Assembly: GCA_015062085.1 (NCBI GenBank)
Contig: SUVI01000142.1
Span: 1 to 10,187, forward strand
Origin: Planctomycetaceae bacterium
GTDB taxonomy: Bacteria > Planctomycetota > Planctomycetia > Pirellulales > Thermoguttaceae
Direction of reading: 5' to 3'
Length of the DNA: 10,187 bases
Part shown: positions 1-6,144 of the stretch, piece by piece
Layout of the letters: every line of letters begins with the position of its first letter
Position numbering within the stretch: position 1 is the first letter of the stretch
Notes under the pieces: model-generated
What the model was told of the DNA's origin: nothing
Seen by the model: the letters and a program-made list of their open reading frames with translations, nothing else
Databases searched by the model: none
Position numbers and translations under genes: made by a program

Positions 1-1000
1 GGAGAAAAAAGACGTTCTGGGCGGTGCCGGCGACGGAAACTGGGAGAATGCCGGTCTGGATCTCAATATTTTCGGTACGGTCAAAGTCACGGCAAGCGGA
101 AATCAGACGTCCCGATACGTGAACCTCAATCTCTACGGCGGAACGTTGGATCTTGGATCGGGCCAATTCCTCGCAATGCACAGCGGAACGACGCCCATCA
201 CGACGCTGAACGCGAAGGCGCAGGCTCCGGATGGGACCAGCGTCACGAAAACGTCCGTCATCAACGGCATCATGAATATTCGCGACGACGGACGGCAGCT
301 CATCCTGAACGTTGAAGATTCGCAGGCTGAAACCGACCTCTGGTGGACCGGTGCGCTGAAATACTCGAACAACGCGAATACCGGCGTGGGAGAGATCGTC
401 AAAAACGGAGCCGGAACGCTTCGTCTGAGCAGTAACGCGGCGAAAAACAAACAGGGGGCCTTCGACAATACGGGCGGGATCACCGCGAATGCCGGTACAC
501 TCGTGCTCGACGGCGCGAACGTGACCGGCGGAAACGTCACGATCGGCGAAAATGCCGTTTTTCGTGCGACGGACGGGGCGAGTATCTCGAAATCGCTGCT
601 CCTCAACGGTACGTGGGAGTTCAATCTTGCCGAGCTTGCGGATTCTGAGGCTGACGTTCGGCTTTTGTTGAGCGACTCCATCACGTTTGGCAGCGACGCG
701 CTGCTTTCCTTTGATGCGGAAAACTTCACGCAATGGGAACTTCTTGATGGGATCCATCTTGCAGACTTCACGACGGAGGAAGACCGCGACGAAACGTTCG
801 CGATTTTCTCGCAGATGCTGGAAGAATCCATTGGGAAACCGGATCTTCTTTCGTTCTACACGGACGGAAACGGGATCGCAATAGGACTTCTTCAGCCGAC
901 GGGCGTACCGGAACCCTCCACGTGGGTCCTGGGACTTCTGGGAATGGGAGCACTGGGACTTTTCAGACTTTCCGGGAACCATTTATCGCGGGAAAAGTAA
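1..1000 (+). CDS. PEP-CTERM sorted, autotransporter-repeat-type secreted protein (3' part)
   Basis: The reading frame is open from base 2 with no start in view, so the 5' end lies outside the window; the first GTG at 119 is internal to the frame. About 332 residues are visible. The sequence is Gly/Asn/Thr-rich and looks like a beta-helix. The stretch at visible residues 133-170 (VKNGAGTLRLSS ... ITANAGTLVLDG) matches the autotransporter-associated beta-strand repeat pattern (KNGAGTLTLSG...T.NAGTLVL). The C-terminus carries VPEPSTW at 905-925, then a hydrophobic segment (VLGLLGMGALGLF), then a short tail with basic residues (HLSREK): a PEP-CTERM signal. In known systems this signal is processed by exosortase, so the protein is probably exported and released at or attached to the cell surface. 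No exosortase is in the window. Its ligand or function is unknown. A strong terminator follows 27 bases after the stop. Confidence 0.85.
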   Translation, partial: EKKDVLGGAGDGNWENAGLDLNIFGTVKVTASGNQTSRYVNLNLYGGTLDLGSGQFLAMHSGTTPITTLNAKAQAPDGTSVTKTSVINGIMNIRDDGRQLILNVEDSQAETDLWWTGALKYSNNANTGVGEIVKNGAGTLRLSSNAAKNKQGAFDNTGGITANAGTLVLDGANVTGGNVTIGENAVFRATDGASISKSLLLNGTWEFNLAELADSEADVRLLLSDSITFGSDALLSFDAENFTQWELLDGIHLADFTTEEDRDETFAIFSQMLEESIGKPDLLSFYTDGNGIAIGLLQPTGVPEPSTWVLGLLGMGALGLFRLSGNHLSREK

Positions 1001-1027
1001 AGATCCCCTTCCAGAAAATTTGACATG

Positions 1028-1060
1028 AAAAAAGCCGAGGTCAGATTCCCCGGCTTTTTT
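1028..1060. terminator. Bidirectional intrinsic terminator between convergent genes
   Basis: Arms at 1028-1040 and 1048-1060 form a 13-position stem with one A-C mismatch around a 7-base loop. The GC core GCCG/CGGC is flanked by six As on one side and seven Ts on the other, so it can act on both strands. It lies 27 bases after the stop of the PEP-CTERM gene (+) and 53 bases after the stop of prfB (-). Confidence 0.85.
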
Positions 1061-1113
1061 TCTGGAAGCTCTTTCGTTCAGCTCACGCGAACGGCTATTT
1101 CAGCAGGAACGGC

Positions 1114-2232
1114 TCATTCACTGTCTCCGGCCATTTCGCCTTTCACGTACCAGCGCAGGTAGGCGTCCAGGAATCCCTGGATATTTCCGTCCAGGACCGC
1201 ATGGAAGTTCCCCATGTAGAAGCCAGTACGTGCATCCTTCACGCGCTGATCCGGATGGAGGAAATAATTGCGGATCTGCGACCCGAAACCGACTTTCGCT
1301 TTGTCGTTGTACTTGTTCGCCTGCTCGATCTCGCGCTTTTCTTCTTCGATTCGGGCAAGACGCGCACGGAGCATCTTCAGCGCCATAGCACGATTCTGGT
1401 GCTGGGAGCGTTCATTCTGGCATTGGACTACGACTCCGGTCGGAATGTGTGTCAGACGGATCGCGCTCGACGTTTTGTTGACGTGCTGACCGCCTGCACC
1501 GCTGGCACGGAAAACGTCTTCGCGAATGTCTTTGTCGAGCAGCTCGATCTCCACGTTATCCGAGACTTCCGGGTCCACGTCGACGGCTGCGAAACTGGTT
1601 TGGCGCTTTCCTTCCGAGTTGAACGGCGAGATGCGCACGAGACGGTGCATTCCCGCCTCGCCTTTTAGGTACCCGTAAGCGAGCGGACCGCGAATGGCGA
1701 TCGACGCACTGTTGATCCCCGCTTCGTCATTGTCGAGCCGGTCCAGGATCTCCACTTTGTACCCTTGGGACTGCGCCCAGTTGATGTACATTCGCAGAAG
1801 CATATCCGCCCAGTCATTTGCATCCGTTCCGCCGTCACGCGCATTGATGGTCAAGATCGCGTCGCACTGGTCGTTTGGACCGCTCAGGAGCGTGAAGAGT
1901 TCCAGATGCTCCAGTTCCTTCTCCAGCGATTCCAGCATCTGCGGGAGATCTTCGGCAAAAGAGGGATCCTCATCTGCCAGTTCGACCATGGTCTCCAGCT
2001 CCTCAAGCGACCCCCAGGCATCGTTCAGCGGTTTTAGGACCGATTTAATGCTCTTTAGTTCCGCGACGATCGCATTCGCTTTGTCCGGCACCTTCCAAAA
2101 ATCCGGATCCTGGACCTGCTGAAGTTCAATTTCCTTGACCCGCGCCGTTTTGTCGTCGTAATTCAGGGAATCTTTCAAAAGTCCCAGACGTTTCCGGATC
2201 GTTTTGATCCGATCGATTATTTCCTTTTCCAT
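1114..2232 (-). CDS. prfB: Peptide chain release factor 2
   Basis: Class I release factor that recognises UGA and UAA in the ribosomal A site and triggers peptide release. The protein is 372 aa, close to the usual ~365. The SPF tripeptide that reads the stop codon is at residues 202-204 (in RISPFNSEGKRQTSF), and the catalytic GGQ is at 247-249 (in ASGAGGQHVNKTSSAIRLTH). Both sit three residues before their E. coli RF2 positions, so the two proteins align with few gaps. SPF rather than PxT separates it from RF1. The ATG at 2232 was chosen because AGGA lies 6 bases upstream and the protein then begins like other RF2s; the frame stays open up to 2295, but those extra 21 residues do not look like RF2. 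The N-terminus is one uninterrupted frame: where E. coli has the in-frame UGA frameshift site, this gene reads CTG AAT TAC. The gene itself ends in TGA. Confidence 0.97.
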   Translation of the reverse strand: MEKEIIDRIKTIRKRLGLLKDSLNYDDKTARVKEIELQQVQDPDFWKVPDKANAIVAELKSIKSVLKPLNDAWGSLEELETMVELADEDPSFAEDLPQMLESLEKELEHLELFTLLSGPNDQCDAILTINARDGGTDANDWADMLLRMYINWAQSQGYKVEILDRLDNDEAGINSASIAIRGPLAYGYLKGEAGMHRLVRISPFNSEGKRQTSFAAVDVDPEVSDNVEIELLDKDIREDVFRASGAGGQHVNKTSSAIRLTHIPTGVVVQCQNERSQHQNRAMALKMLRARLARIEEEKREIEQANKYNDKAKVGFGSQIRNYFLHPDQRVKDARTGFYMGNFHAVLDGNIQGFLDAYLRWYVKGEMAGDSE

Positions 2233-2309
2233 AGTTGATCCTAGGTTTACTGCGTATCGTCGGCCTCGGTTTTCCGTTGGCCGTGAGGATGGCAAAAACA
2301 GATTTCCTC

Positions 2310-2315
2310 ATTTTA
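2310..2315 (-). promoter_or_regulatory. Possible -10 element for prfB
   Basis: On the minus strand TAAAAT (5 of 6 to TATAAT) lies about 78 bases upstream of the prfB ATG in an AT-rich patch. No good -35 hexamer is seen at 16-18 bases, so this is tentative. prfB could instead be read from the pyrE transcription unit upstream. Confidence 0.25.
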
Positions 2316-2382
2316 CCAGATTTTGCGAAAAAGAACAGGGGGGAGGGGCATTTCCTCAAAAAAACGGTGAGAAAACGGTACG

Positions 2383-2412
2383 AGTTGGTGGAAGTTGGTG
2401 GAAGTTGGTGGA
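2383..2412. repeat. Three perfect 10-bp tandem repeats in the gap upstream of prfB
   Basis: AGTTGGTGGA occurs three times head to tail at 2383-2392, 2393-2402 and 2403-2412 without mismatch. The array lies in the 225-base gap between the end of the lipoprotein gene (2458) and the prfB start (2232). Apart from the array, a G-rich patch (2338-2348) and the weak -10 at 2310-2315, I see nothing in this gap. Function unknown. Confidence 0.9.
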
Positions 2413-2457
2413 AGAGTGCGGAGAAAGAGGACAGAACGGCGCGTGTGCGTGTTCTGG

Positions 2458-2823
2458 TCAGTTTCCGTACAGACTGTCCTCGATCTCACGGGCTTCCGAG
2501 GAAAGACCTCCGTAAAGGAAGCCTTTCGGAGCACGCTTTTTCTTCTCGGCCGGCGCAGTCTCCGATTCCGTGCTTTCTTCTGCTTGGGGATCTTTTGCAG
2601 GAACATGTCCCCGATTTTTTCCGAAGGATCTTCCCGGTCTTCTGGAATTTTCCGCCTCATTTTCTGACGCTTTCGCTTTTTCGTTTTCCTGTACTTCCAG
2701 AACATCATAAGCGAGAGAATCTTTTGCTTCCCCTCTGTGTCGGGGCAGAAAAGAGGCGCATCCGGTCAATGATCCGGTCAAAAACGAAGACGCCAGCAGT
2801 AAAATCACCAATCGATCCGCCAT
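2458..2823 (-). CDS. Small predicted lipoprotein, unknown function
   Basis: The protein is 121 aa. Its N-terminus is a lipoprotein signal peptide: a short charged start (MADR), a hydrophobic run (LVILLLASSFL) and a lipobox LTGC with the lipidated cysteine at residue 22. The mature ~100 residues are hydrophilic, rich in Glu, Lys, Ala and Ser, and probably largely disordered (residues ~35-100). The last ~21 residues (GFLYGGLSSEAREIEDSLYG) look more ordered and may be the conserved part. It is probably anchored in a membrane facing the periplasm. I do not recognise a family. The start overlaps the end of the small upstream ORF by 19 bases, which suggests translational coupling within a pyrE unit. 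The real signal peptide supports it over the long antisense frame on the plus strand. Confidence 0.75.
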   Translation of the reverse strand: MADRLVILLLASSFLTGSLTGCASFLPRHRGEAKDSLAYDVLEVQENEKAKASENEAENSRRPGRSFGKNRGHVPAKDPQAEESTESETAPAEKKKRAPKGFLYGGLSSEAREIEDSLYGN

Positions 2824-2975
2824 TTTCTGTTCCCATTTGAGGCACTTCGGCCGTACATTTTTATGATTCCGGGATCTTCAAGGGTACTCGTGTACTTGAG
2901 GAGCTCCGTGTCCTTGAGGTGTTCATCCGGAAAAGTTAGGGAGAGTTTCACGTATTTTGAGGAACGGAATTCCAT
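2805..2975 (-). CDS. Putative 56-aa protein between pyrE and the lipoprotein gene
   Basis: This short frame is not recognised. The ATG at 2975 is preceded by a purine-rich GAGAGGG at ribosome-binding distance. It encodes a mixed charged/hydrophobic protein (MEFRSSKYVKLSLTFPDEHL... ending KWRIDW) with no signal peptide or membrane segment. An alternative start at 3038 overlaps the pyrE stop as ATGA, which would add 21 residues and couple it to pyrE, but there the purine run sits directly against the ATG. The frame ends 19 bases inside the lipoprotein gene. Gene status is uncertain: it fills the only gap in the apparent unit and has a good ribosome-binding site, but it is short and has no known relative that I can name. 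Confidence 0.5.
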   Translation of the reverse strand: MEFRSSKYVKLSLTFPDEHLKDTELLKYTSTLEDPGIIKMYGRSASNGNRKWRIDW

Positions 2976-3034
2976 TTTGTGTCCCTCTCCCATTTCAACA
3001 CTGAAAACTTTTTTCAGCGCACAGGATCCACCGT

Positions 3035-3592
3035 TCATTCCTGCGGCGGTTCAATGCCGAAATCACGGATCGTGAAGAGACTCTTCAATTCGTATCCAGC
3101 TTTCGCAAACGCTTCACGGCCGCCTTCCATTCGATCGAGGATCGCGAGGACCATTTTGACTTTCAGACCAAATTCTTCCGCACGTTCGATCGCTTTGAGA
3201 GAGGAACCTCCGGTCGTGACGACGTCTTCCACGATGATGACGGAGTCGCCGGGTTTCACGGGACCTTCGATGAATTTGTTCGTGCCGTGGCCTTTTGCTT
3301 CCTTACGGACGAGAAATCCCTGCAGCTCTTTTCCCTGTACATCCGCCATCGTGATGATCGAAGCGACGATCGGGTCTGCGCCGATGGACATTCCGCCGAC
3401 GGCATCGGGAAAATCTTCACCTTCCATCAATTGCAGCATTCCCTCACCCACGAGACGCACCCCTTTGGAGCTGAGGGTGATCTGCTTGCTGTCGCAGTAG
3501 TACTTGGCTTTTTTGCCGGAAGCGAGAATGAAATCGCCGAATTTGAGCGCCCGATCGAGGAGCAGCTGTTTCAATTCATTGGAATCGTACAT
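3035..3592 (-). CDS. pyrE: Orotate phosphoribosyltransferase
   Basis: Catalyses orotate + PRPP to orotidine 5'-monophosphate + pyrophosphate, the fifth step of de novo UMP synthesis, in the cytoplasm. The protein is 185 aa, within the range for the shorter bacterial PyrE type. The PRPP-binding motif is at residues 118-131 (VIIVEDVVTTGGSS), with the two acidic residues and the TTGGS loop. The flexible catalytic loop with its basic residues is at 96-104 (RKEAKGHGT). The N-terminal LASGKKAKYYCDSKQITL fits the orotate-binding side. The ATG at 3592 has AAGGA 8 bases upstream. No other pyrimidine gene is in the window. A clear TATAAT promoter lies upstream, and the small ORF and lipoprotein gene follow closely. 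Confidence 0.95.
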   Translation of the reverse strand: MYDSNELKQLLLDRALKFGDFILASGKKAKYYCDSKQITLSSKGVRLVGEGMLQLMEGEDFPDAVGGMSIGADPIVASIITMADVQGKELQGFLVRKEAKGHGTNKFIEGPVKPGDSVIIVEDVVTTGGSSLKAIERAEEFGLKVKMVLAILDRMEGGREAFAKAGYELKSLFTIRDFGIEPPQE

Positions 3593-3671
3593 GGTTTTGA
3601 TCCTTCATAAAATGAAAAGGAAGTGGAAATTGAATCGATGAAAATCGCTCTGCGTTTCCGCAGTTCCATTC

Positions 3672-3699
3672 ATTATACCGAATTTCCAAAAAAAGTCGA
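3672..3699 (-). promoter_or_regulatory. Sigma-70-like promoter for the pyrE unit
   Basis: On the minus strand, a perfect TATAAT (3677-3672) is preceded by TCGACT (3699-3694, 4 of 6 to TTGACA) with a 16-base spacer. It sits about 80 bases upstream of the pyrE ATG, in the 120-base gap after the LysM gene. I see no attenuator hairpin or clear operator between it and pyrE, and no clear terminator for the LysM gene here. Confidence 0.5.
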
Positions 3700-3712
3700 T
3701 AGGGACCGGCAA

Positions 3713-5896
3713 TTAAAGCATCGGAGGAAGTTCATCCGGCAATTCGCCAGCTCCGCCTTCCGCTGGAATGACCATTTGCTCCATTTGGGGACTGTTCTGG
3801 AGACCGTTTGGGGAATTGTCTTGGAGCCCCGTTGACGGCATTGTCCCCGGAAGCGTATCGGGGAGTTCTTCGTCCATTTCCGTTGCGGGGATAGGCGCTG
3901 CGGAAGGGGCGGGCGCTGCCGGAGCCGGTGAAGGAAGTGTCGTTTCCGGGACGGATACGGGGGAACCGACGGCCTGATGAAGCGGTGCTGTTCCTGTATT
4001 CGGCGCAGACGCGGCAGGTACAGACGCGGCAGGTACAGACGCGGCAGGTACAGACGCGGCAGGTACAGACGCGGCAGGCGCGGCGGACTTCACGACGTAT
4101 TTAGGGGAAACGCAGCGCATGATCAGCTGGGAACCGGGACCGAGGAGCGCACCGAGACTGTCGATGTCGACCTGCGTCATGAGGATCCCGCCGTGCGGGG
4201 CGTTCGTTCCGATGAGACTTGCGTCTGCTGCATGGACTTTCAGCGTTGGGTTGCCATCGCCGGCGAACTGCACGAACTCGAAACCGTTTCCGTTCGAAAG
4301 TGCGGCCGGATCTATGATTTTCTGACCGAAACGAAAGTCTCCGTCTTTCATTGCCAGATCTCCTCCAACGCCGATCCAGAACCGTCCGGCAAAAAGTCCG
4401 CGCAGTGTCAGGACCATCTCGTGCCGATCGAGCCAGACGATCGCTTGGAAGGGACCGCGAACGACTTTCAGCTGCGTGCCGGGCTGGAGTTCATACGGAG
4501 CCTGAATACCGTTGACGCGTGCAATGAATTCCACGGGGATCTGATACTGCGCCGCGATTTTTTCCAGCGTGTCGCCCGGCTGGATCACGTACGCGGGTTC
4601 CAGAAAACTTTGCTGGGAGTAGATCACCTGCGTTGCCGCCTGGACCAAAATGTTCGTCAATTTTGCCAGATCTTCTGCCGAGTAACGCGAGTCTCCGTAG
4701 AATCGGCTCATTGCCCGGAGTACTTCCAGCGCTTCGCCTTTCTGCATTTTTTCTGACGCGATCTTCAGATACTCGCGGACCGCCTGGTCATCGCTGACAT
4801 TTTGAGCCGCGGGAGCAGAGACGGTATTTTCAGGCATTTCGGAAGCCGAGGGGAGCGGAAGTACGTTTTCTTCTGAAACCGAAGACACACTAGGTGCTGC
4901 CGCAGGAGCAGGCTGTGCGTTCATCGGCGCATTCATCGGCGCGTTCATCGGCGCGTTCATCGGCGCGTTCATCGGCGCGTTCATCGGCGCGTTCATCGGC
5001 GCGTTCATCGGTTGTGCGGCGGCTGGGGTGGCTGGGGTGGCTGGAGCTGCCGGGACAGACTGGGAACGCAGCGGGTTGGTGAATTCGGCATTTTCAGAGA
5101 CCGGAACTGCCGCAGGCACAGTACTTCCGCCTGCCGGGAGGTCGGTATTGGTGCCGGAAAGCGCAGGAGCCGCAGAATGAAGATCATCCGTCATGGGAAG
5201 CGCTCCCGCATTGGCGTCCGAAATCAACGGAGCGGCCGTTTCCGAAGCAGTTTGCGGTAAAAGCTGGGATTCTGACGGAAGTCCATTTAATTCCGTTCCG
5301 ATCTGGAGTTCCGGCTGAACTGCGACCGGTCCAGGGGCATTCGGAGCTGAGTCGAATGGCGAAACGGGGGCATTTTCCAGCGGAGGGAGATCTTGAGTAT
5401 AGGCGTACGCATCCGATTCCGGAGCTTTGAGCGGCATCGTTTTCCCGCCCGATTCCAGATCGGCGTTCATTTCCTGTGCGTATCCGGAGGCAGGATCCTG
5501 TCTGACTGCCGGCACTGCGGCCTGTTCGTATCCCGCGAGTTCCGGAGTATTTTGAGTACCTGCTGCAGGACTCTCCATCGGCAGTGTTTGCTGCGGAAGT
5601 GCTTGCTGCGGAAGTGCTTGCTGCGGAAGTGCGTCCTGAGGCAGAAGTTCCTCAAGCTGCGGAAGTTCCGAGTCATTCATCGAGACGTCCGATGCCGGAG
5701 GTGCGAACGGACCATCCTGCGCAAATGTGCGTTCCCCGCCGTTTTCAGAGAGACCTCCCTCCGAAGAAATACCGTTTTCCGCAGTTTCTACTCCCGGAGT
5801 TTCCCACGGAAAAGGGGAGGAACTCAAGAAATAGTACGAGCTTACAGTAATTCCGGCAAAAAAAAGTGCCACGATGACAGTACGCAACATTTCCAT
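3713..5896 (-). CDS. Membrane-anchored LysM protein with L,D-transpeptidase-like domain lacking the catalytic Cys
   Basis: The protein is 727 aa from the ATG at 5896 (GGAG 11 bases upstream). A GTG at 5908 and an ATG at 5890 are alternatives. Residues ~4-24 form one hydrophobic segment (LRTVIVALFFAGITVSSYYF), a signal anchor or signal peptide. Residues ~30-370 are Pro/Ala/Glu-rich, probably disordered, with QALPQ-type and MNAP tandem repeats. A helical domain follows (~372-430), then one LysM domain (~436-479, YVIQPGDTLEKIAAQYQIPV...), which binds GlcNAc-containing glycan in known families. Next comes a YkuD-like domain (~482-596). Its conserved His is residue 555 (KVHAAD), but the usual [S/T]HGC motif reads APHGGILM, with Gly 570 at the cysteine position. 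The C-terminal ~125 residues are again low-complexity, with AASVP repeats. I infer a cell-wall-associated protein that is probably inactive as a transpeptidase. Confidence 0.85.
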   Translation of the reverse strand: MEMLRTVIVALFFAGITVSSYYFLSSSPFPWETPGVETAENGISSEGGLSENGGERTFAQDGPFAPPASDVSMNDSELPQLEELLPQDALPQQALPQQALPQQTLPMESPAAGTQNTPELAGYEQAAVPAVRQDPASGYAQEMNADLESGGKTMPLKAPESDAYAYTQDLPPLENAPVSPFDSAPNAPGPVAVQPELQIGTELNGLPSESQLLPQTASETAAPLISDANAGALPMTDDLHSAAPALSGTNTDLPAGGSTVPAAVPVSENAEFTNPLRSQSVPAAPATPATPAAAQPMNAPMNAPMNAPMNAPMNAPMNAPMNAPMNAQPAPAAAPSVSSVSEENVLPLPSASEMPENTVSAPAAQNVSDDQAVREYLKIASEKMQKGEALEVLRAMSRFYGDSRYSAEDLAKLTNILVQAATQVIYSQQSFLEPAYVIQPGDTLEKIAAQYQIPVEFIARVNGIQAPYELQPGTQLKVVRGPFQAIVWLDRHEMVLTLRGLFAGRFWIGVGGDLAMKDGDFRFGQKIIDPAALSNGNGFEFVQFAGDGNPTLKVHAADASLIGTNAPHGGILMTQVDIDSLGALLGPGSQLIMRCVSPKYVVKSAAPAASVPAASVPAASVPAASVPAASAPNTGTAPLHQAVGSPVSVPETTLPSPAPAAPAPSAAPIPATEMDEELPDTLPGTMPSTGLQDNSPNGLQNSPQMEQMVIPAEGGAGELPDELPPML
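4011..4078. repeat. 15-bp in-frame tandem repeat (AASVP) in the LysM gene
   Basis: GCGGCAGGTACAGAC is repeated perfectly at 4011-4025, 4026-4040, 4041-4055 and 4056-4070, with a partial copy to 4078. On the coding minus strand it gives the pentapeptide AASVP just after the transpeptidase-like domain. Identical copies at DNA level point to recent expansion or slippage. Confidence 0.95.
4919..5014. repeat. 12-bp in-frame tandem repeat (MNAP) in the LysM gene
   Basis: The unit [G/A]TTCATCGGCGC occurs seven times from 4919 to 5002, with only a G/A difference in the second copy, followed by a diverged eighth copy to 5014. The coding strand reads MNAP seven times and then MNAQ, in the low-complexity linker before the helical and LysM domains. 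It keeps the reading frame, so copy number can change linker length without breaking the gene. Confidence 0.95.
5585..5644. repeat. 15-bp in-frame tandem repeat (QALPQ type) in the LysM gene
   Basis: TG[C/T]TTGCTGCGGAAG occurs three times (5585-5599, 5600-5614, 5615-5629), with a diverged fourth copy to 5644. On the minus strand it encodes a Gln-, Leu- and Pro-rich pentapeptide repeat in the N-terminal linker. Confidence 0.85.
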
Positions 5897-5997
5897 TTCG
5901 GCAAACACTCCATAACGGGACTTCGATCCATTCTGGCTAGAGTTTAGCGAATTTTTTATTTCTCGAACAGAGTAAATTTCATCTTTTTACTAGATTT

Positions 5998-6040
5998 CCA
6001 GAAAAATTCCAGAAAAATTCCAAAAAAATTCCCAAAAATT
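5998..6040. repeat. Phased A-tract array upstream of the LysM gene
   Basis: Four units, CCAGAAAAATT twice, then CCAAAAAAATT and CCCAAAAATT, run head to tail. They place A5-A7 tracts about 10-11 bases apart, the spacing known to produce intrinsic DNA bending. The array lies 102-144 bases upstream of the LysM gene start, in the 248-base gap (5897-6144) after the permease. I see no clear promoter hexamers or terminator in the rest of this gap. Confidence 0.7.
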
Positions 6041-6144
6041 CTCCGATCCGGCACGCAAACAGAGAGACTTCTACACAAGCTCTCCTCCAATGATCCGGAA
6101 CAGATCCCGGAAAACGTAGAAGGACAGAGCGAAACCATCAGTTC

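Noticed and set aside
133..831. 232-aa minus-strand frame antisense to the PEP-CTERM gene
   Set aside because: Ser/Arg/Pro-rich shadow of a well-supported plus-strand protein.
2233..2295. Longer prfB start at 2295
   Set aside because: The extra 21 residues do not resemble RF2, and the ATG at 2232 has a well-placed AGGA.
2235..2840. 201-aa plus-strand frame antisense to the lipoprotein gene
   Set aside because: It crosses the intergenic 10-bp repeats and mirrors a minus-strand frame that has a clear signal peptide and lipobox; its own product is Arg/Pro/Phe-rich without recognisable domains.
3001..3017. Hairpin CTGAAAA-CTT-TTTTCAG after pyrE as a terminator
   Set aside because: AT-rich, only 7 bp, no T-run after it on the minus strand, and it lies within the apparent unit.
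3977..4756. 259-aa plus-strand frame inside the LysM gene
   Set aside because: It begins with Arg/Gly repeats that are the antisense of AASVP coding repeats and lies over the recognised LysM and transpeptidase-like domains.
4919..5014. 12-bp array (and the 15- and 21-bp arrays) as a CRISPR or iteron array
   Set aside because: Units are contiguous without spacers, are multiples of 3 and lie in frame in coding sequence.
6094..6112. TCCGG...CCGGA inverted repeat downstream of the permease as a terminator
   Set aside because: Only 5 bp of stem and no T-run on the minus strand.
5956..6138. 60-aa minus-strand frame after the permease
   Set aside because: Its Phe-rich C-terminal half is simply translated A-tract repeat, and it has no convincing ribosome-binding site or similarity.
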